Source: Siniperca chuatsi
Taxonomy: Eukaryota; Chordata; Actinopteri; Centrarchiformes; Sinipercidae
DNA: 64,000 bases
Reading direction: 5' to 3'
Assembly (NCBI RefSeq): GCF_020085105.1
Contig: NC_058046.1
Location: forward strand, 17,996,175 to 18,060,174
The notes below the pieces were generated by a model. The model saw only the letters and a list, made by a program, of their open reading frames with translations. It searched no databases and was not told where the DNA came from. The translations under genes were made by a program, and so were the position numbers. Each line of letters begins with the position of its first letter. Within the stretch, counting starts at the first letter, position 1. Positions 34,268 to 46,926 of this stretch are shown here, one piece after another.

Positions 34268-37200
34268 TCAGTCTTGCACACCCCCTTCACTTTCCATTGT
34301 CTCCATAATTCCCTCCAAAACCTCTGCCTTTCGCTGCTTCTTGGCCGCCACTGATATGGAGAATAAATAACATGGAAGAAAGAAATTAATAAACAGCGCA
34401 GTTGCTTTCATTTCTGCATGTTGGCACAAAAGTTTGTGGATTTACCATGAAAATGTTCGGCTGTTTTCCGTCTCAATGTCTCTACTGTTTCCTCAGCATC
34501 AGCCCACTCCAGCACAAGGCGTCTCCCGTACAGATGGGTGCTGTGGCACAGTGCAGCAAACGCTTTCTATGGAGAAAACAGGGGCATAGCATTTATTTAC
34601 ACTTTAATAGTGTACACTTTAATGTAGCATTAGAGGACAGTAAATTTCCTAAATACATGGCTGGAAGCTTACATAACACAAACCTTAGCGTCCTGTTTGG
34701 TAAGGAAGTCAATAAAGCCAAAGCCTCTATGATTCCCTGAACCAGCTGCTTTCTTTGGAAGACGGACTGTCTTCAGCTCTCCAAATGTACTGAAAGGACA
34801 GAGGGAAGAAATCATAGTATTATTAAATGATCTCACTCCAAAATTTAACCACACAGTGTGAATAAAAAAAAACAGTCGTGTGTATATGTGGCGGCTACCA
34901 GAAGAGTTCCCGAATTTCCCTGACAGTGGCTTGGAAGGGGACGTTGCGCACAAGGATCTTGGATCCTGTCTGTTTCTTCTCAACTTGCTTCTTCTTGCGC
35001 AACACCTCAGTAGTCCTGCACACAGGGGAAAAGGACTGAGTACGTAGTGACAACAGAAGTGAGGTTTACATGCCAAACTGCAAGCTAAATTCTGCCCCAC
35101 AAACCCGTACAGTCAACATTTTGATATAATGAAACATTTTTACTTTTGCACATTTCAGCTGATACTGATACCAATATTTTTAATTTCAGTGCCTGTTTTC
35201 TCCAGTGGAGTTAACATGTTATAATGTGATGCTTGGTGCTGATGGAGATGCCTACAACACTTAATTAGCAACTGTCCTAGTTTACTACTAAATACTTTAA
35301 TTTTAACACACTTAGATGTGAAATTCCAGACACTTCTTTGTAAATGTAATTTTTTGACCACCATTTTTATTCTTCGCCACAGTCAAACCACATCTTACCT
35401 TGTGGCTCTCTCAGAAATCTTCAGCTCTAACTGGTGATCATCCACAGTACAGTGCTGGTGAAGGGATTGAGACAAAGAACACACATTAGCCAAGAACCAG
35501 GCAGTAGAGAAAAGCTGCGAGAGTTTCACAGAGGAAACAGGGATGGTACCTGTAGCTGCCTAAGGGCTTTCTGTGCTGCCTCTGCTGTCTGATATTGGAC
35601 AAAACCGTAGCCCATGGACAACAGCTTGCCTGGAAATCAAACCAACATTGTAAGGTGGAGATTTAAAAAAAAAATCCATTTTACCAATTTCTTTTGCAAA
35701 GCCTGAGAAAAGAAACACAGAATACAGATATTCCCATGTGTTCGATTAAATGATATGTAACTTTAGTATATCTATAAGTCAATTTCTCTTTTTTTAAACC
35801 AAAGTAAACATTGCAATATAACCTCACATTTACATGTGTAGATTTAATGTTTAGTACCTGTTTTATCTTTTTTCTTGGAGATGGAGCAGGACTTGACCTT
35901 GCCACATTTGGAGAATGTCTGCAACAAATGAAGAAAACAATATTAAACAAACATCATGCTATGATTAAACCCTTATTCAGCTTTACAAAGTGTAACTTAG
36001 GGTTGTATTTATGAATTGACCTACCTCCTGTAGTTTCTCCTCTGTTGTGCTGAAATTAAGATTCTTAATGAAAAGTGTGGAACCAGGAGCAGATTCCTCC
36101 TCCTCCTCCTCTTCTACTTCTTCTTCCTTCTTCTCCTCTTTCACTGCTTCCTCTTTTTCTAATACTTGGTGTACAGAACCAAAAGATATTCTCATGATTC
36201 AAATGATCCCTTTCATGTCTAAAAAATTCTAAACTTGAAAAAGATTTTTAAAGTTATGTGTTTGAGGGATTTTACCTGGTTCTGGTTTGGCTGCCACAAA
36301 CACCCCCACAGGTGCCCACTCCAAGTACAGCGGAACGTGTTGGAACTAGAGTGTTTAGAGATAAGTAGTAGTCTTTAAGGTGCCTCTCCTCAAACATATG
36401 CTGCAAGTGCAGATTTTGCTGGTAAAAACCTATACACACCTTGCTGTAGGCCAGGCGAGAGAAGGCTTGTTTTGCCTCAGTTGGCTCAAGGAACTCGATG
36501 ATGGCGGTGAGTCCCGAGGGCGGCAGCAGCACTCGGCCCAAAGAGCCATGAGGTGAGAAGAGCTCCTCCAACTCTGATGCCGTCACTCCAGCTGGAAGGT
36601 TTTTCACCAGGATCACAGTTGTACTCCTCGCTGCTGCTGCCTGTACACAAGGGGAAACAACACATGCAGGAAACAGCCTTAGCCAAGGTAACTGGATTAC
36701 ATGCACGATAAATTGTTTATAGACAATTTAGCAACAAGTAAATAGGAGTTTGTATCAAGCATACCTGACTAAAGGAATCCAGACTGACAGCGTTGTCTAG
36801 TAGGAATTGTCGAGTCTCCTGAACGATCTGTGTCTCTCCCAGAGCCATCCTCACTGCAACGCTTCCCTTTGACTCCTGCAGAGGAGGGCAAGGACCACAG
36901 AAGAATAAAGAAAAGAAACTTTAAATGCGCACGGCTCAGTGTGCTTAATAATTCACATGTTGATGTAGCTGCAACAGATAAAAAAGGACGTGTTCAGACA
37001 GACAACAGCCCTCTTGTTCATTTGAACATATTTATTAATGTGAATGCCGTATTTCTACTGTTGACCTCGCTTGTAACGAAAGATAAAATATTGCCGCCAT
37101 GATGGCTTTCCTGAGCAGTAAAATCTTTCCTCATAATTTCATAAATTACTATGCAGTGTTTTGGCATCTGATTAGCCTTCAAACTCATGGATCTGTTACT

Positions 37201-40200
37201 CAAACTGGACTTGGAGCGTATTTCATCATCTCAAGGCAACCTGAAGCATTCGCATTTCCCTTGCATTGTCTGAATGCAGGGCTGTTTTCAGTCTGAACAT
37301 CCACTAATGCTGGAGTTGAGAAGCATGTTATGGGGAGCATTAATGTAGAAGAACCGGACGCAGTGTCACTCACATGGTCCAGGACTTGGCTTTTTGTGGT
37401 GTTGTATTTTTCAGCAATGGCATCTGCCACTGCACTTGTGCCCAGAAACAGGGTGTTCCAGTTGTGGGAGCTAGAAGGAAACATAACAATAATAAGAGGG
37501 ATGGGTCATGTAATTGACCAGACACGAAACTAAAATCATTCATTCATTCACCATTATGGCTGAATTCAAAGACACTGCAAACAGAGAAGCAGAGGATTAA
37601 TAAGATTATATTTACCTGGAACTCGAGGCTTTAGTTTTAGTATCTTTTTGCCGTTTGTAAGACGAAGAGCCGGGACCACCAGCGTCTGAAGAGTCGGTCT
37701 TTTCCTTCTTCACCGTGGAGGGAAGCAGGTGAAGCATCCTGCCCTAAAAGAACAAGAGAATGAATGTTTCTAATCTGCCTTAGAAAATCAAGTTGTACTA
37801 TGAAACCAGAAGCCATTACAGGTCATGTTCCTGTGGTGTGGAGAGATATGTCAAACATCAGTTGGAGATCAAATACCTGAAATATATGTCTGTCCAGCTG
37901 AGCCAGAGCTGTCACAGCATTCTCTGGTATCATGTACGTTATGAAAGCAAATCCTTTAGGTTTCTTGGTTAGATTGTCAATAGGGAAGAGCACCTCGGAT
38001 AAAGGACCTGCGAAGATTGTAAAATTATTATAAATTATAAATGCAGGTAAAAGCCTGTGTGGACCTGTATGTGTATGTAAGTTGTTTTTTTAATTCACCA
38101 TGTTTAGCAAATAGCTCTTTGATCTCTTCCTCTGTGCAGGTGTAAGGAAGGTTTCTGATGAAGAGTCGACCTGACTCCGCAACATCTTCCTCCTCCTCGT
38201 CCTCCTTGAGCTTCCTGGTGAAGTTTCTGTCAATTTCTTTGTCCTTTCTGTCTTTCTTGCCCTTACCCCCAGAGGCATCCACACGGAAGAGCTCAATGTA
38301 ACGCCCCCCTGAAAAACACAGGAAGAAGGTATGTCATTGTTAGCCAGGAAATCTGATCACACACACTGGGGGTGGGTGATACAGATTTTTTTTTTTAAAT
38401 GCCTGTTTATTAAACACTGGTTTAAAAATAACAAACCGAATATAGGTACGATGTTACAATGTTTATTGGTTAAATGCATCACTTTGGGCTGCTCAAATAC
38501 ACTCCTAACTTTTAGCATTGAAGTTGTTACTAGAGAAGTTATGCTGTGGTTTGGTTTAAAAGCGAGATGATAATTAAGAATGGAAGTCAGATTGGACAAG
38601 TCCACCATCTCAGTCTTCAAGCACGCACAATTAGGGCTGCATCTAACATTGATTTTTGTTACAGATTAATCTGCTGATTATTTTCTCAATTAAATCAAGT
38701 CATCAATTAGAAAACAGTGAAAAATGCCCATCACAATATGTGATGACCTCATCAAATGTCTTGTTTTGTCCAACCAATAGCCAAAACCCAAAAGTATTCA
38801 ATTTATTATAATGCAAGACCAAGAAACACGGCAAATTTTCACATTTAAGAACCTGGAACAATCCAATTGTTTGACTTTTTGCATGAAAAATGACAATTAA
38901 TCGAATATCAAAATAGCTGCCGATTAGTTTTCTGTTGATCGACGAATATATTGAATAGATGAATTGTCGCAGCTCTACACAAAATCTTAACAGGTAGCAA
39001 TGTGAGCTATTTTTACCACTACACCCTGTCATACCCCTAACATACACTCAAAAAATAAGAATATAATATTTCTCACCTATATAGTCTTTATTCTTCTTCA
39101 AGGCCTTTTCCACCTGTTCTTCAGAGTGCAAGTCCACATATACATAACCTGAAACACATACAAGACACCTGTGCTGATACATGGGCCTGTACATAGTCAA
39201 CAGACACATATAGCACATATAGGCAACTACCTACCCACCAGATTATATGGTCTACAGGATAATATGCCTATAAAATTTTGTTAGCGTACATTATGCTGAG
39301 AAAGACATCAAACCTGTTCTATTTCCACTTTCGTTCTTCCCAATCCTGATTGCTGCAGGCTTCAGTGGGGTCATGAACTCTTGAATCTGTTGCTATAAAC
39401 ACATAAAAAATATGTCGGTGTCATAGATGCAGACACGTGAAATATGCAGACACGTGAAATATCCAGAATGTTTTTAAAGTGGGATATCTTCACTGCACCT
39501 CTGAAATCAAGAAGCTCTTGTTTACTCACCTTTTTCACATTGAACGGGACTCCTCTCAGCTTCACCGTGAACTGTGTCGCCGGCTCCGTCTGCAACAAAC
39601 AGATGTGGGTGTAAACCAGAACAAACACTGTGCTGTATTGAATAGTAATGTTTAAAGTGTAGATTTGTTTGAACAGCCACCTCTTGCTTGGCAGTTTTCT
39701 TCGCTTTGCTTTGCTTCTTATCCTCAGAGGAAACTGAGGTTTTTGTCTTTGAGAGGTTTTCTCTGTCACCACTCTCATAGGCGCTGTCTGTGTGCTGTAC
39801 AGGACCATTATCCTCATCTTCATCATCACCGCCTTCACCATCATCCTTCTCTTCACTGTCCTCCATGGTGTCATCTGTCTGTGCCACCTTTGAGCGCAGG
39901 TACTCCATATCTGATAAGCCAGACTTCAGTGCTTCTTTAGTGGCACCTGAAAGCAACAACATGCCACCCAGACCAGTCAATCATGCGCACCTCATTTGTA
40001 CATTGCACTTGAATATATGACGAGGCCCACAAACATAAATACTAGTAGTAAACTGGGATGTTAAACAAACACATAATGTATAACTGACCGATAGTGTACC
40101 TGGTTTATGGTAAAAGTATACATTTACATATTTGTTCTGTCTGATCCAGTCCCTAATGGAACACAGCTTTCATCTACCTACACTAAGAAGGGACCACAAT

Positions 40201-42012
40201 TACCAACCTTCATCTTCATCATATTCTTCTTCCTCAGCCTCATCCCCTGACTGGTCTGAATCAAAGTTGAGGTAATCATCTGAAGCAGGCTTCTTCTTGC
40301 CCTGAGTCTTTGTCTGTCCACCGTCAGGATCAGGTGTTAGCTGCACAGAGTCATTCGCCCAGGTTGGTGCTTGGCTTCGATTCTGATGTACTGACAGAAA
40401 CTCCTTGAATCCCTGGTCCTCTTCCAGCTGACACACAAAATGATTCAAATGTCACTTAAACAAAAAATTTAATAAATAATACTGTCTGTCATATAAGACT
40501 TAATAAGAATAAATCATCAAGTACCACAGGCATACATTTACTAGACTGTGCTAAGCTGATGCAGTATACTCTGATAAACTTGAGAGTATTAATTACAGGA
40601 AAATTGATGCTGTAACTCCTCAAAACAATAAAGTATTACAGGTACATTAATGACGATCAGAACATGGGTGACGTAGAGTGGACAATGTTGAATAAAATAA
40701 ACAGATGGTCTCACAAATTTGTGACATGAAAATTATGTATACTCAACTCTAAATTACACCCTCCACATACTCACATTTTAGTGAGGTTGATTAGGAGCTG
40801 GGTATTGTTTAATTTCTTTCTTTGTTGTTGTTAAACGTGTCAATATAATTCCACAGTTCTGGTACTGATTGCAAAAAATACTTTGCATGATACCTTACTT
40901 TGAGAAACACTGTATAAACGTATTTTTCTAAACCTTGTTGTATTTAGCTGCTAAAGTTCTCAAATGTTAAATGTTTAAAACTTCGGGAACTATTTGGTTA
41001 AAGAATAACCAAAGATATTCCATGCACAGTTGTCTATACACTGTGCCATGTGCATATTTTGGTTGGTACAAAAACAGTACTGAGGTTTGATAACCGGGCT
41101 CCATCTTATCCACATTCAGATCTTATTTAATTAACATTTAACTGCAGACAAACAGCTGCTGACTGATACATTTACTCACATTTCCAAGTGTGCTGTCGGT
41201 TTCCTTTTTCTGTGTCTTTTTCTGGAGACAGAAACAAAAAGACATATACGTAACTACATTATTCTCCACTAAGACTTGAATATAATGTGGCTATCCAGAT
41301 ATTAGTAACATAATAAAGACGTGAACATTTTGTCAGAATGGCTTTTTTAGTAAGATAAAGACATTGTGGATGTGGATGTAAAATTGCAGGGAAGGGAGCT
41401 TTGTTATTGTTTCTCTCTGCAGACAATGCTAAGACTTTCATGTAATTTCTCCCCAGTTTTCCTGACAGTTATTTTGTGTCTTCAGGTACCTTTTTGCTGT
41501 CAGTTTCTGCAGGAGTGGAGGGTTTGTTCGGGCCTGAGCTCTGGGTGTGTTTGCTCCAGGCTTTTGCTTTAGTTGGGTCTCCAAAGGCCTTACACATCTC
41601 CACCTAGACAACAATGACAGCCATGGGTTCACATATGGAAAACAACAATAATGTCAACAACACGCGTATTCAGTCGTGAAGCCATGACTGACGCCATAAC
41701 TTACCGTCACTCTGGACGTGTCCACGAAGCTCTTGTTGAAATGTTTCAGCGCTCTGTTCGCATCTTCCTCGGCTTTAAAACCCACAAAGCCGAACTTGCG
41801 GAACTTGCCGTCCTTAGTAAACTTCAGAGAGCAGTCTGTCACGGTGCCAAAGGCAGCAAACATCGACTTGAACCTCTCCTCCTTCATCTGCACACAAGAT
41901 ACACAGTTACACTTCCAGGTGGGCTGAAACAAACCGTTACCGTTACTGACTGCTGACATCCGGGTGAGTTACTTACCCCATTAGGGAGGTTTTTAACGAT
42001 AATTCTCGACAT
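34268..42012 (-). CDS. rbm19: RNA-binding protein 19 (six-RRM ribosome biogenesis factor, Mrd1 homologue)
   Basis: A nucleolar protein needed for pre-rRNA processing and 40S assembly; the zebrafish gene is known from the nil per os gut mutant. The model has 24 coding exons and 925 aa: 42012-41977, 41887-41705, 41603-41490, 41221-41180, 40427-40208, 39946-39681, 39589-39530, 39392-39314, 39148-39077, 38308-38099, 38007-37877, 37743-37616, 37470-37374, 36875-36765, 36640-36440, 36345-36276, 36158-36025, 35918-35858, 35629-35550, 35454-35399, 35015-34899, 34789-34684, 34566-34446, 34350-34268. The six RRMs begin at MSRIIVKNLPNG (residue 1), FTVKLRGVPF (about 293), RLFIRNLPY (about 402), TTVILVKNLP (about 588), STLFIKNLNF (about 694) and SKILVRNVPF (about 798). 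Between RRM1 and RRM2 lies a long acidic Ser-rich linker, and a Glu-rich run (VEEEEEEE) precedes RRM5. The protein ends with a basic segment, AAKKQRKAEVLE. No break was seen. Confidence 0.97.
38632..38977 (+). mobile_element. TAGGGCTGCA-family MITE in an rbm19 intron
   Basis: It begins TAGGGCTGCATCTAACATTG; the right end, reverse-complemented, begins TAGAGCTGCGACAATTCATC. The core has the block AACAGTGAAAAATGCCCATC, also found in the copy at 57.7 kb. There is no coding frame. It lies in the intron between rbm19 coding exons 9 and 10. The superfamily cannot be settled by eye; hAT-like is one option. Confidence 0.7.
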
Positions 42013-42089
42013 AGTTACAGTAGTTTTGACTCCACTTATACAGCATAAGCTTGGTTTTCAAAAATATGTCAACAAACGAGCGTGGACTG

Positions 42090-42125
42090 TTCTCTAGGTC
42101 GCCATTTTAGTGGGCGGAGCCTCCT
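42090..42125 (-). promoter_or_regulatory. rbm19 core promoter: GC box and YY1-like site
   Basis: On the minus strand, GCTCCGCCCAC (a GC box) is followed at once by AAAATGGCGACC, a close match to the YY1 consensus that often sits just downstream of the start site in housekeeping promoters. The rbm19 start codon is about 90 bases further on. To the right is a C/T-rich tract (CTCCTCCTCCTCCTTCTTCT). Confidence 0.6.
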
Positions 42126-42656
42126 CCTCCTCCTCCTTCTTCTTCTTGTCTGTCCTACCAACCGTCACAAGTCAGTATATAGGTGCATTACCGCCACCTG
42201 CTGGACTGGAGTGTGGCGCAATAGATTGGTAGGAAAAGGAAAAAAAACAAGTAAATTCCTTCTGCTAAACCTGTTTCTTTTCATGCGTCATGCAGCCATG
42301 ATTTCAGCCACAACCAAAAAAATCCAAAGGGGTGAAAAACTGTCAGTCGGCATTGTTTAGATTAAACTACCCAACAGTATATCAAATAGATAACAGTAGC
42401 TTAATCTTGACCAACAGTAAAATGCTACTTACATATTAAGGCATCAGTAAAAATAATCCAGTATTATGACATGTATAGTATAACTCTCACAGGGGGCATT
42501 GCTCTACTTTTCATACCACTGTCCATGATGCCCTCCCCAGAAGAGAAGGGACCTGATGCATCTGGGTAACTGGTAAGACCAAAGTAATCCAGAACCCCAT
42601 GCAGTCTTTTGAATTATAAATTAATCTCAGGAGCAACATTTAGTAATGATTTAAAT
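42126..42656. other. Intergenic DNA with a repeat fragment
   Basis: The segment at about 42,357-42,500 matches the core of the larger repeat at 54 kb (shared AGATTAAACTACCCAACAGT). The rest, about 42,500-42,656, is AT-rich DNA without recognisable content up to the start of the LINE. Confidence 0.5.
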
Positions 42657-45434
42657 TAATGTTTGGTTGATTTGGTTCGAATCCCCCTCTGGACGCATTG
42701 AGCAATGACCATCATCCAGTGTGGCTCCTTAGGCAAGACCCTTCACGCTACTGTCTACCTCATGATGATGATGATGAGTGACAATGAAATACATGAGATG
42801 CCAGCTCAGACGTCGCCCGGCCAAACAAGGTCTGCTTCAGGTGTTGGGGAACCAGAGCACCGAGATGATAAATGGGCTACTGGAACAAGACGGAGATGGG
42901 CGAGATGCAATAACAAGTGAACAAGTAACAAGAATGCTACTACTCCAGTAACCCTAGTCAGAGGGGTTACATGCAAAGGATGTGGGATGAATGGTTACTT
43001 CGAAACCCACAATCAAGGCTTACAGTGAAGCAACTAGTAGCTCAGTGTTCCAACATCCACAAGCAGCAACTGCTATCACAACTTGAGATGCAGACCCACC
43101 AAGCAGAGCAGACCCACCAAGGAAAAGTATATGGGAGAGGGAGGCATCACACAACAGCGATGCACAGTGGCTGGCCGCCCTGAGAAAGGACCACAGCAAC
43201 CTCCCTGAACAGAATCCAGTCACCATCACAGCGGCAGGCATCCAAGAAAGAGTCTCAGGTATGAAAAACTGGACAGCACCAGGCCCTGACAGGATCCACA
43301 CCTACTGGCTAAAGAAGCTCACTGCACTCCACGAGCGCCTAGCAGCACAAATTAACCAGCTGCTAAGGGATGGGAAGCACCCTGAATGGCTTACCGAAGG
43401 GCATACAATCCTGTTCCTGAAGGATCCCGCAAAGCGTACAGTCCCATCCAACTACTGGCCAATAACCTGTCTCTCCACAACATGGAAGCTCATGTCAGAC
43501 ATCATTGCGGCTAAGATAAGTGGACACATGGATCAATACATGAGCAAAGCACAGAAGGGCACTGGCAAAGGAACCAGAGGAGCCAAACATCAACTAATGG
43601 TTGACAGAACAGTCACCCAAGACTGCAGAGCCCGACACACCAACCCGTGCACTGCCTGGATTGATTACAAGAAAGCATATGACTCAATGCCACACACATG
43701 GATCACTGAATGCTTGGAGATGTACAACATCAACAGGAATCTAAGAGACTTCATTGCAAACTCGATGAGGCTGTGGAAAACCACCCTTGAGGCCAATGGC
43801 AAGCCACTTGCACAAGTATCCATCAAATGTGGCATATACCAAGGAGATGCTCTGCTCCCCACTACTGTTCTGCATAGGTCTGAACCCCCTCAGCCAAATA
43901 ATCAACAAGACTGGCTATGGATACCAACTCAGGAACGGGGCCACCATCAGTCACCTCCTCTACATGGATGACATCAAGCTATACGCTAAGAGCTAGCGGG
44001 ACATCGACTCACTGATCCACACCACCAGGATCTACAGCTCTGACATTGGGATGTCATTCGGGCTTGAGAAGTGCAGTCGAATGGTGACGAAGAGAGGGAA
44101 GGTAGTCCACACAGAAGGGGTCTCACTCCCAGAGGGAACAATAGCAGACATTGAGGATGGTTACAAGTACCTTGGAATACCACAGGCAAATGGTAACCTC
44201 GAAGAGGTAACAAGGAAGACGGCAACGGCCAAATACCTCCAACGAGTAAGGCAAGTCCTAAGAAGTCAGCTCAATGGCAAGAACATGGCCCAGACAATAA
44301 ACAGCTACGCCCTGCCAGTGATCAGATACCCTGCGGGAATAATAAGGTGGCCAAAGGAAGAGATACAGACCACAGACGTTAAGACACGAAAGCTTCTCAC
44401 CATGCATGGAGGGTTCCATCCCAAATCCAGCACCCTGAGACTGTACGCTAGCCGTAAGGAAGGCGTCCGTGGACTAGTGAGTGTGAGAGCCACTATCCAG
44501 AATGAAACATCCAAGATCCACAAGTACATAAAAGATAAGGCCCCAACAGATGATGTGCTCAGTGAATGTCTCAGGCAATGGGGAACAGAGGAAGAGGTGC
44601 TGGAGGAGGGACCATCATGGGAGGACAAACCCCTACATGGGATGTACCACCGGAACATAACTGAAGTGGCTGATATCAAGAAGTCTTACCAATGGCTAGA
44701 GTGGGCTGGACTGAAGGACAGCACAGAGGCACTCATCATGGCTGCACAGGAGCAGGCCCTGAGCACCAGAGCCATAGAGGCCCAGATCTACCACACCAGA
44801 CAAGACCCAAGGTGTAGGCTGTGCAAAGAGGCCCCTGAGACAATCCAGCACATAACTGCAGGGTGTAAGATGCTGGCAGGGAAAGCATACATGGAGCGCC
44901 ATAACCAAGTAGCTGGCATAGTGTACAGGAACATCTGCACTGAGTATGGACTGGAAACCCCGAGGTCAAAGTGGGAAACACCTCCAAAGGTGGTAGAGAA
45001 CGACAGAGCCAAGATCCTGTGGGACTTCCAGATTCAGACTGACAGAATGGTAATGGCGAACCAACCAGACATTGTGGTAGTGGACAAACAGCAGAGGAAA
45101 GCCGTTGTGGTGGACGTGGCAATACCAAGTGATGGCAACATCAGGAGAAAGGAACATGAGAAACTAGAGAAATACCAAGGGCTCAGAGAAGAGCTGGAGA
45201 AGGCTTGGAAGGTGAAGGCGACAGTGGTGCCCGTGGTCATCGGAGCACTCGGGGCAATGACCCCCAAACTGGAGGAGTGGCCACAGCAGATCCCTGGAAG
45301 AACACCAGACATCTCGGTCCAGAAAAGTGCAGTACTGGGAACAGCAAAGATACTGCGCAGAACCCTCAAGCTCCCAGGCCTCTGGTAGAGGACCTAAGCT
45401 CGAAGGATGAGACCACCCGCGGAGGGTGAAGGAC
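42657..45434 (+). mobile_element. R4/Rex6-like LINE with restriction-like endonuclease
   Basis: A non-LTR retrotransposon of the type that carries a C-terminal restriction-like endonuclease rather than an APE endonuclease; I assign it to the R4 (Dong/Rex6) clade from remembered family sequences. An N-terminal piece (RGYMQRMWDEWLLRNPQSRL, near 42,966-43,130) is followed by an open frame from about 43,170. That frame has TAPGPDRIHTYWL, the reverse-transcriptase block AWIDYKKAYDSMPHTW, CGIYQGDAL and LLYMDD, a CCHC knuckle (CRLCKEAPETIQHITAGC, near 44,815-44,870), the endonuclease segment QPDIVVVDKQQRKAVVVDVA (near 45,064-45,122), and the end LKLPGLW. Relative to an intact frame I see one single-base insertion near 43,856 and one in-frame TAG at 43,994-43,996. 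From there to 45,388 the frame is open (the longest single frame, from the internal Met at 44,051, is 445 codons). The 5' end is truncated or rearranged. The 3' UTR is about 45 bases and ends in a (TA)n tail. Confidence 0.85.
44051..45388 (+). pseudogene. 3' ORF of the LINE: RT thumb, CCHC knuckle and endonuclease
   Basis: The longest single open frame in the window, 445 codons from an internal Met. It covers the end of the reverse transcriptase (SFGLEKCSRMVTKRGK), the GYKYLGIPQANGN block, the CCHC knuckle and the PD-(D/E)XK-type endonuclease with KLEKYQGL after the catalytic core. It is the distal part of one polyprotein cut off by the upstream TAG, not a host gene. Its openness points to a fairly recent insertion. 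Confidence 0.8.
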
Positions 45435-46926
45435 AAAGTTTTTATATATATATATATAATTAATTTATTAATTTATTTATTTTTGCAGTCATTTTATTGC
45501 AGATTTGAGTATATGCACCACTAAGGGCCAGTACCATCTGAAAATATAAGCAGCTTAAGGTGGGTCCAGCATTAAAACTTTATCTTGAGGCTCTATCTTG
45601 TACAGTGGCCCTCTGTCAAAACCTTATTTTAACATTATGTTATGTTGTGCACAGTGTGTATCCTGGGGTAAGTATTGAAGTGTACTGTTTCTGGAGCTAA
45701 GAAAAATATAATGAAGCTGTCGTGAGATGTTTGCTATGTGTTCTGGGTGGATGCTACATACACAAGGCAGACAGAATGGGAGGGATGGAGGTTCAGTCGG
45801 GGGCCACAGCTTCTTTGTGCCCTGTGTGCCCTCGTGGGTTAATCTGGATGTGCATGGATGTGTGAACAGCATCACTGAAGGGCATACATGACTATAATGA
45901 GCCACTAAGCCATTATTCTTCCAAGTTCATTTTGCTCATCACAAAGCAAACGTTTCCTTAAAATAGGAATGTTCTTCTAACTGGCAAAGAAAGGAATTTC
46001 AGCAAAAGAAAGAAATATATCTTCTGATCCCACTTCCCTCGTGGCTACCGGGCTTAATGTTGAAGTTAATCCTATTATATGAATTGGGAATTTGAGCCAA
46101 ATATTCAAGACAGCTACTCAGTAGGATTACTGTAACTGAGTACACCCCTTTGCTTGCTTGTACATTCTAAGGCAATTTTACTTTCACCCAAACAGATATT
46201 TGATGAAATGTTGTCCTATTTTTGGAACAGGCATTTTGTGGTACAAATAGGAGGATATTGCAGTTAAGTTTGTGTCAAGCCTCTTTTTTTTTTAACTTTT
46301 TGACTTACTTGGAGGGGTTGGATGGTACTGTGCACATGTATTCATCCTGTTAGGATGTTACATTAGCTCTTTTACAGCAACCATGTAACTAAATAACTGA
46401 GAGTACTCTCCAAAAAACTACTTCAGTTCTTTTACTTGAGCATTTTTTTATACATATAATATTTTGGGCAAGTAGCAATACTTCTAATAGTCTTACTCTT
46501 ACTAATACTCACACTTCAATGAACCCTTTGTTCTCCTAAACTGAAATACCAGGCAGCCTGAATGGCATAAAAAGTTCACTTTGAGCTTGTTCACGCTGGT
46601 TCATGAATTGATCTTTATTGAAAAATCCCAGTAGAGCACCCTTCACAAATGTATCATACCAAAATATTTATATTAAGATCACTTCAATTATGTTTGTAGG
46701 TGAACTGACGATATGTAATTAAGACAACCCAGTACATCTCTGAAGTTCAAGCAAGACACCATCATTTACAGTATCATTTATTATTACATTTAATACATTT
46801 TCTATAGTGATCTATTGTGTTGTGTGTGTGGACTATAAATCCTCATGGCAATTACACATCTTTGTGACATAAATATTGGGAGACATTAAAAAAACTTGCT
46901 CGACCCCCTGAGTCATGGGTTATATT
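45435..46926. other. Intergenic DNA downstream of the GLUT gene
   Basis: The left end continues the (TA)n/TTTA-rich LINE tail to about 45,485. Candidate AATAAA signals for the leftward GLUT gene occur on the minus strand at 46782-46777 and 46619-46614. A short stretch at about 46,380-46,500 shares ACTTTTACTTGAG-like wording with the 54-kb repeat and may be a decayed fragment. Nothing else was recognised. Confidence 0.45.

Noticed and set aside
42665-42690. tRNA gene
   Set aside because: Only a B-box-like string is present; no A box, acceptor stem pairing or anticodon arm could be made out.
44305-45436. Several minus-strand open frames across the LINE
   Set aside because: They are shadows of the plus-strand LINE polyprotein, which carries the recognisable domains.
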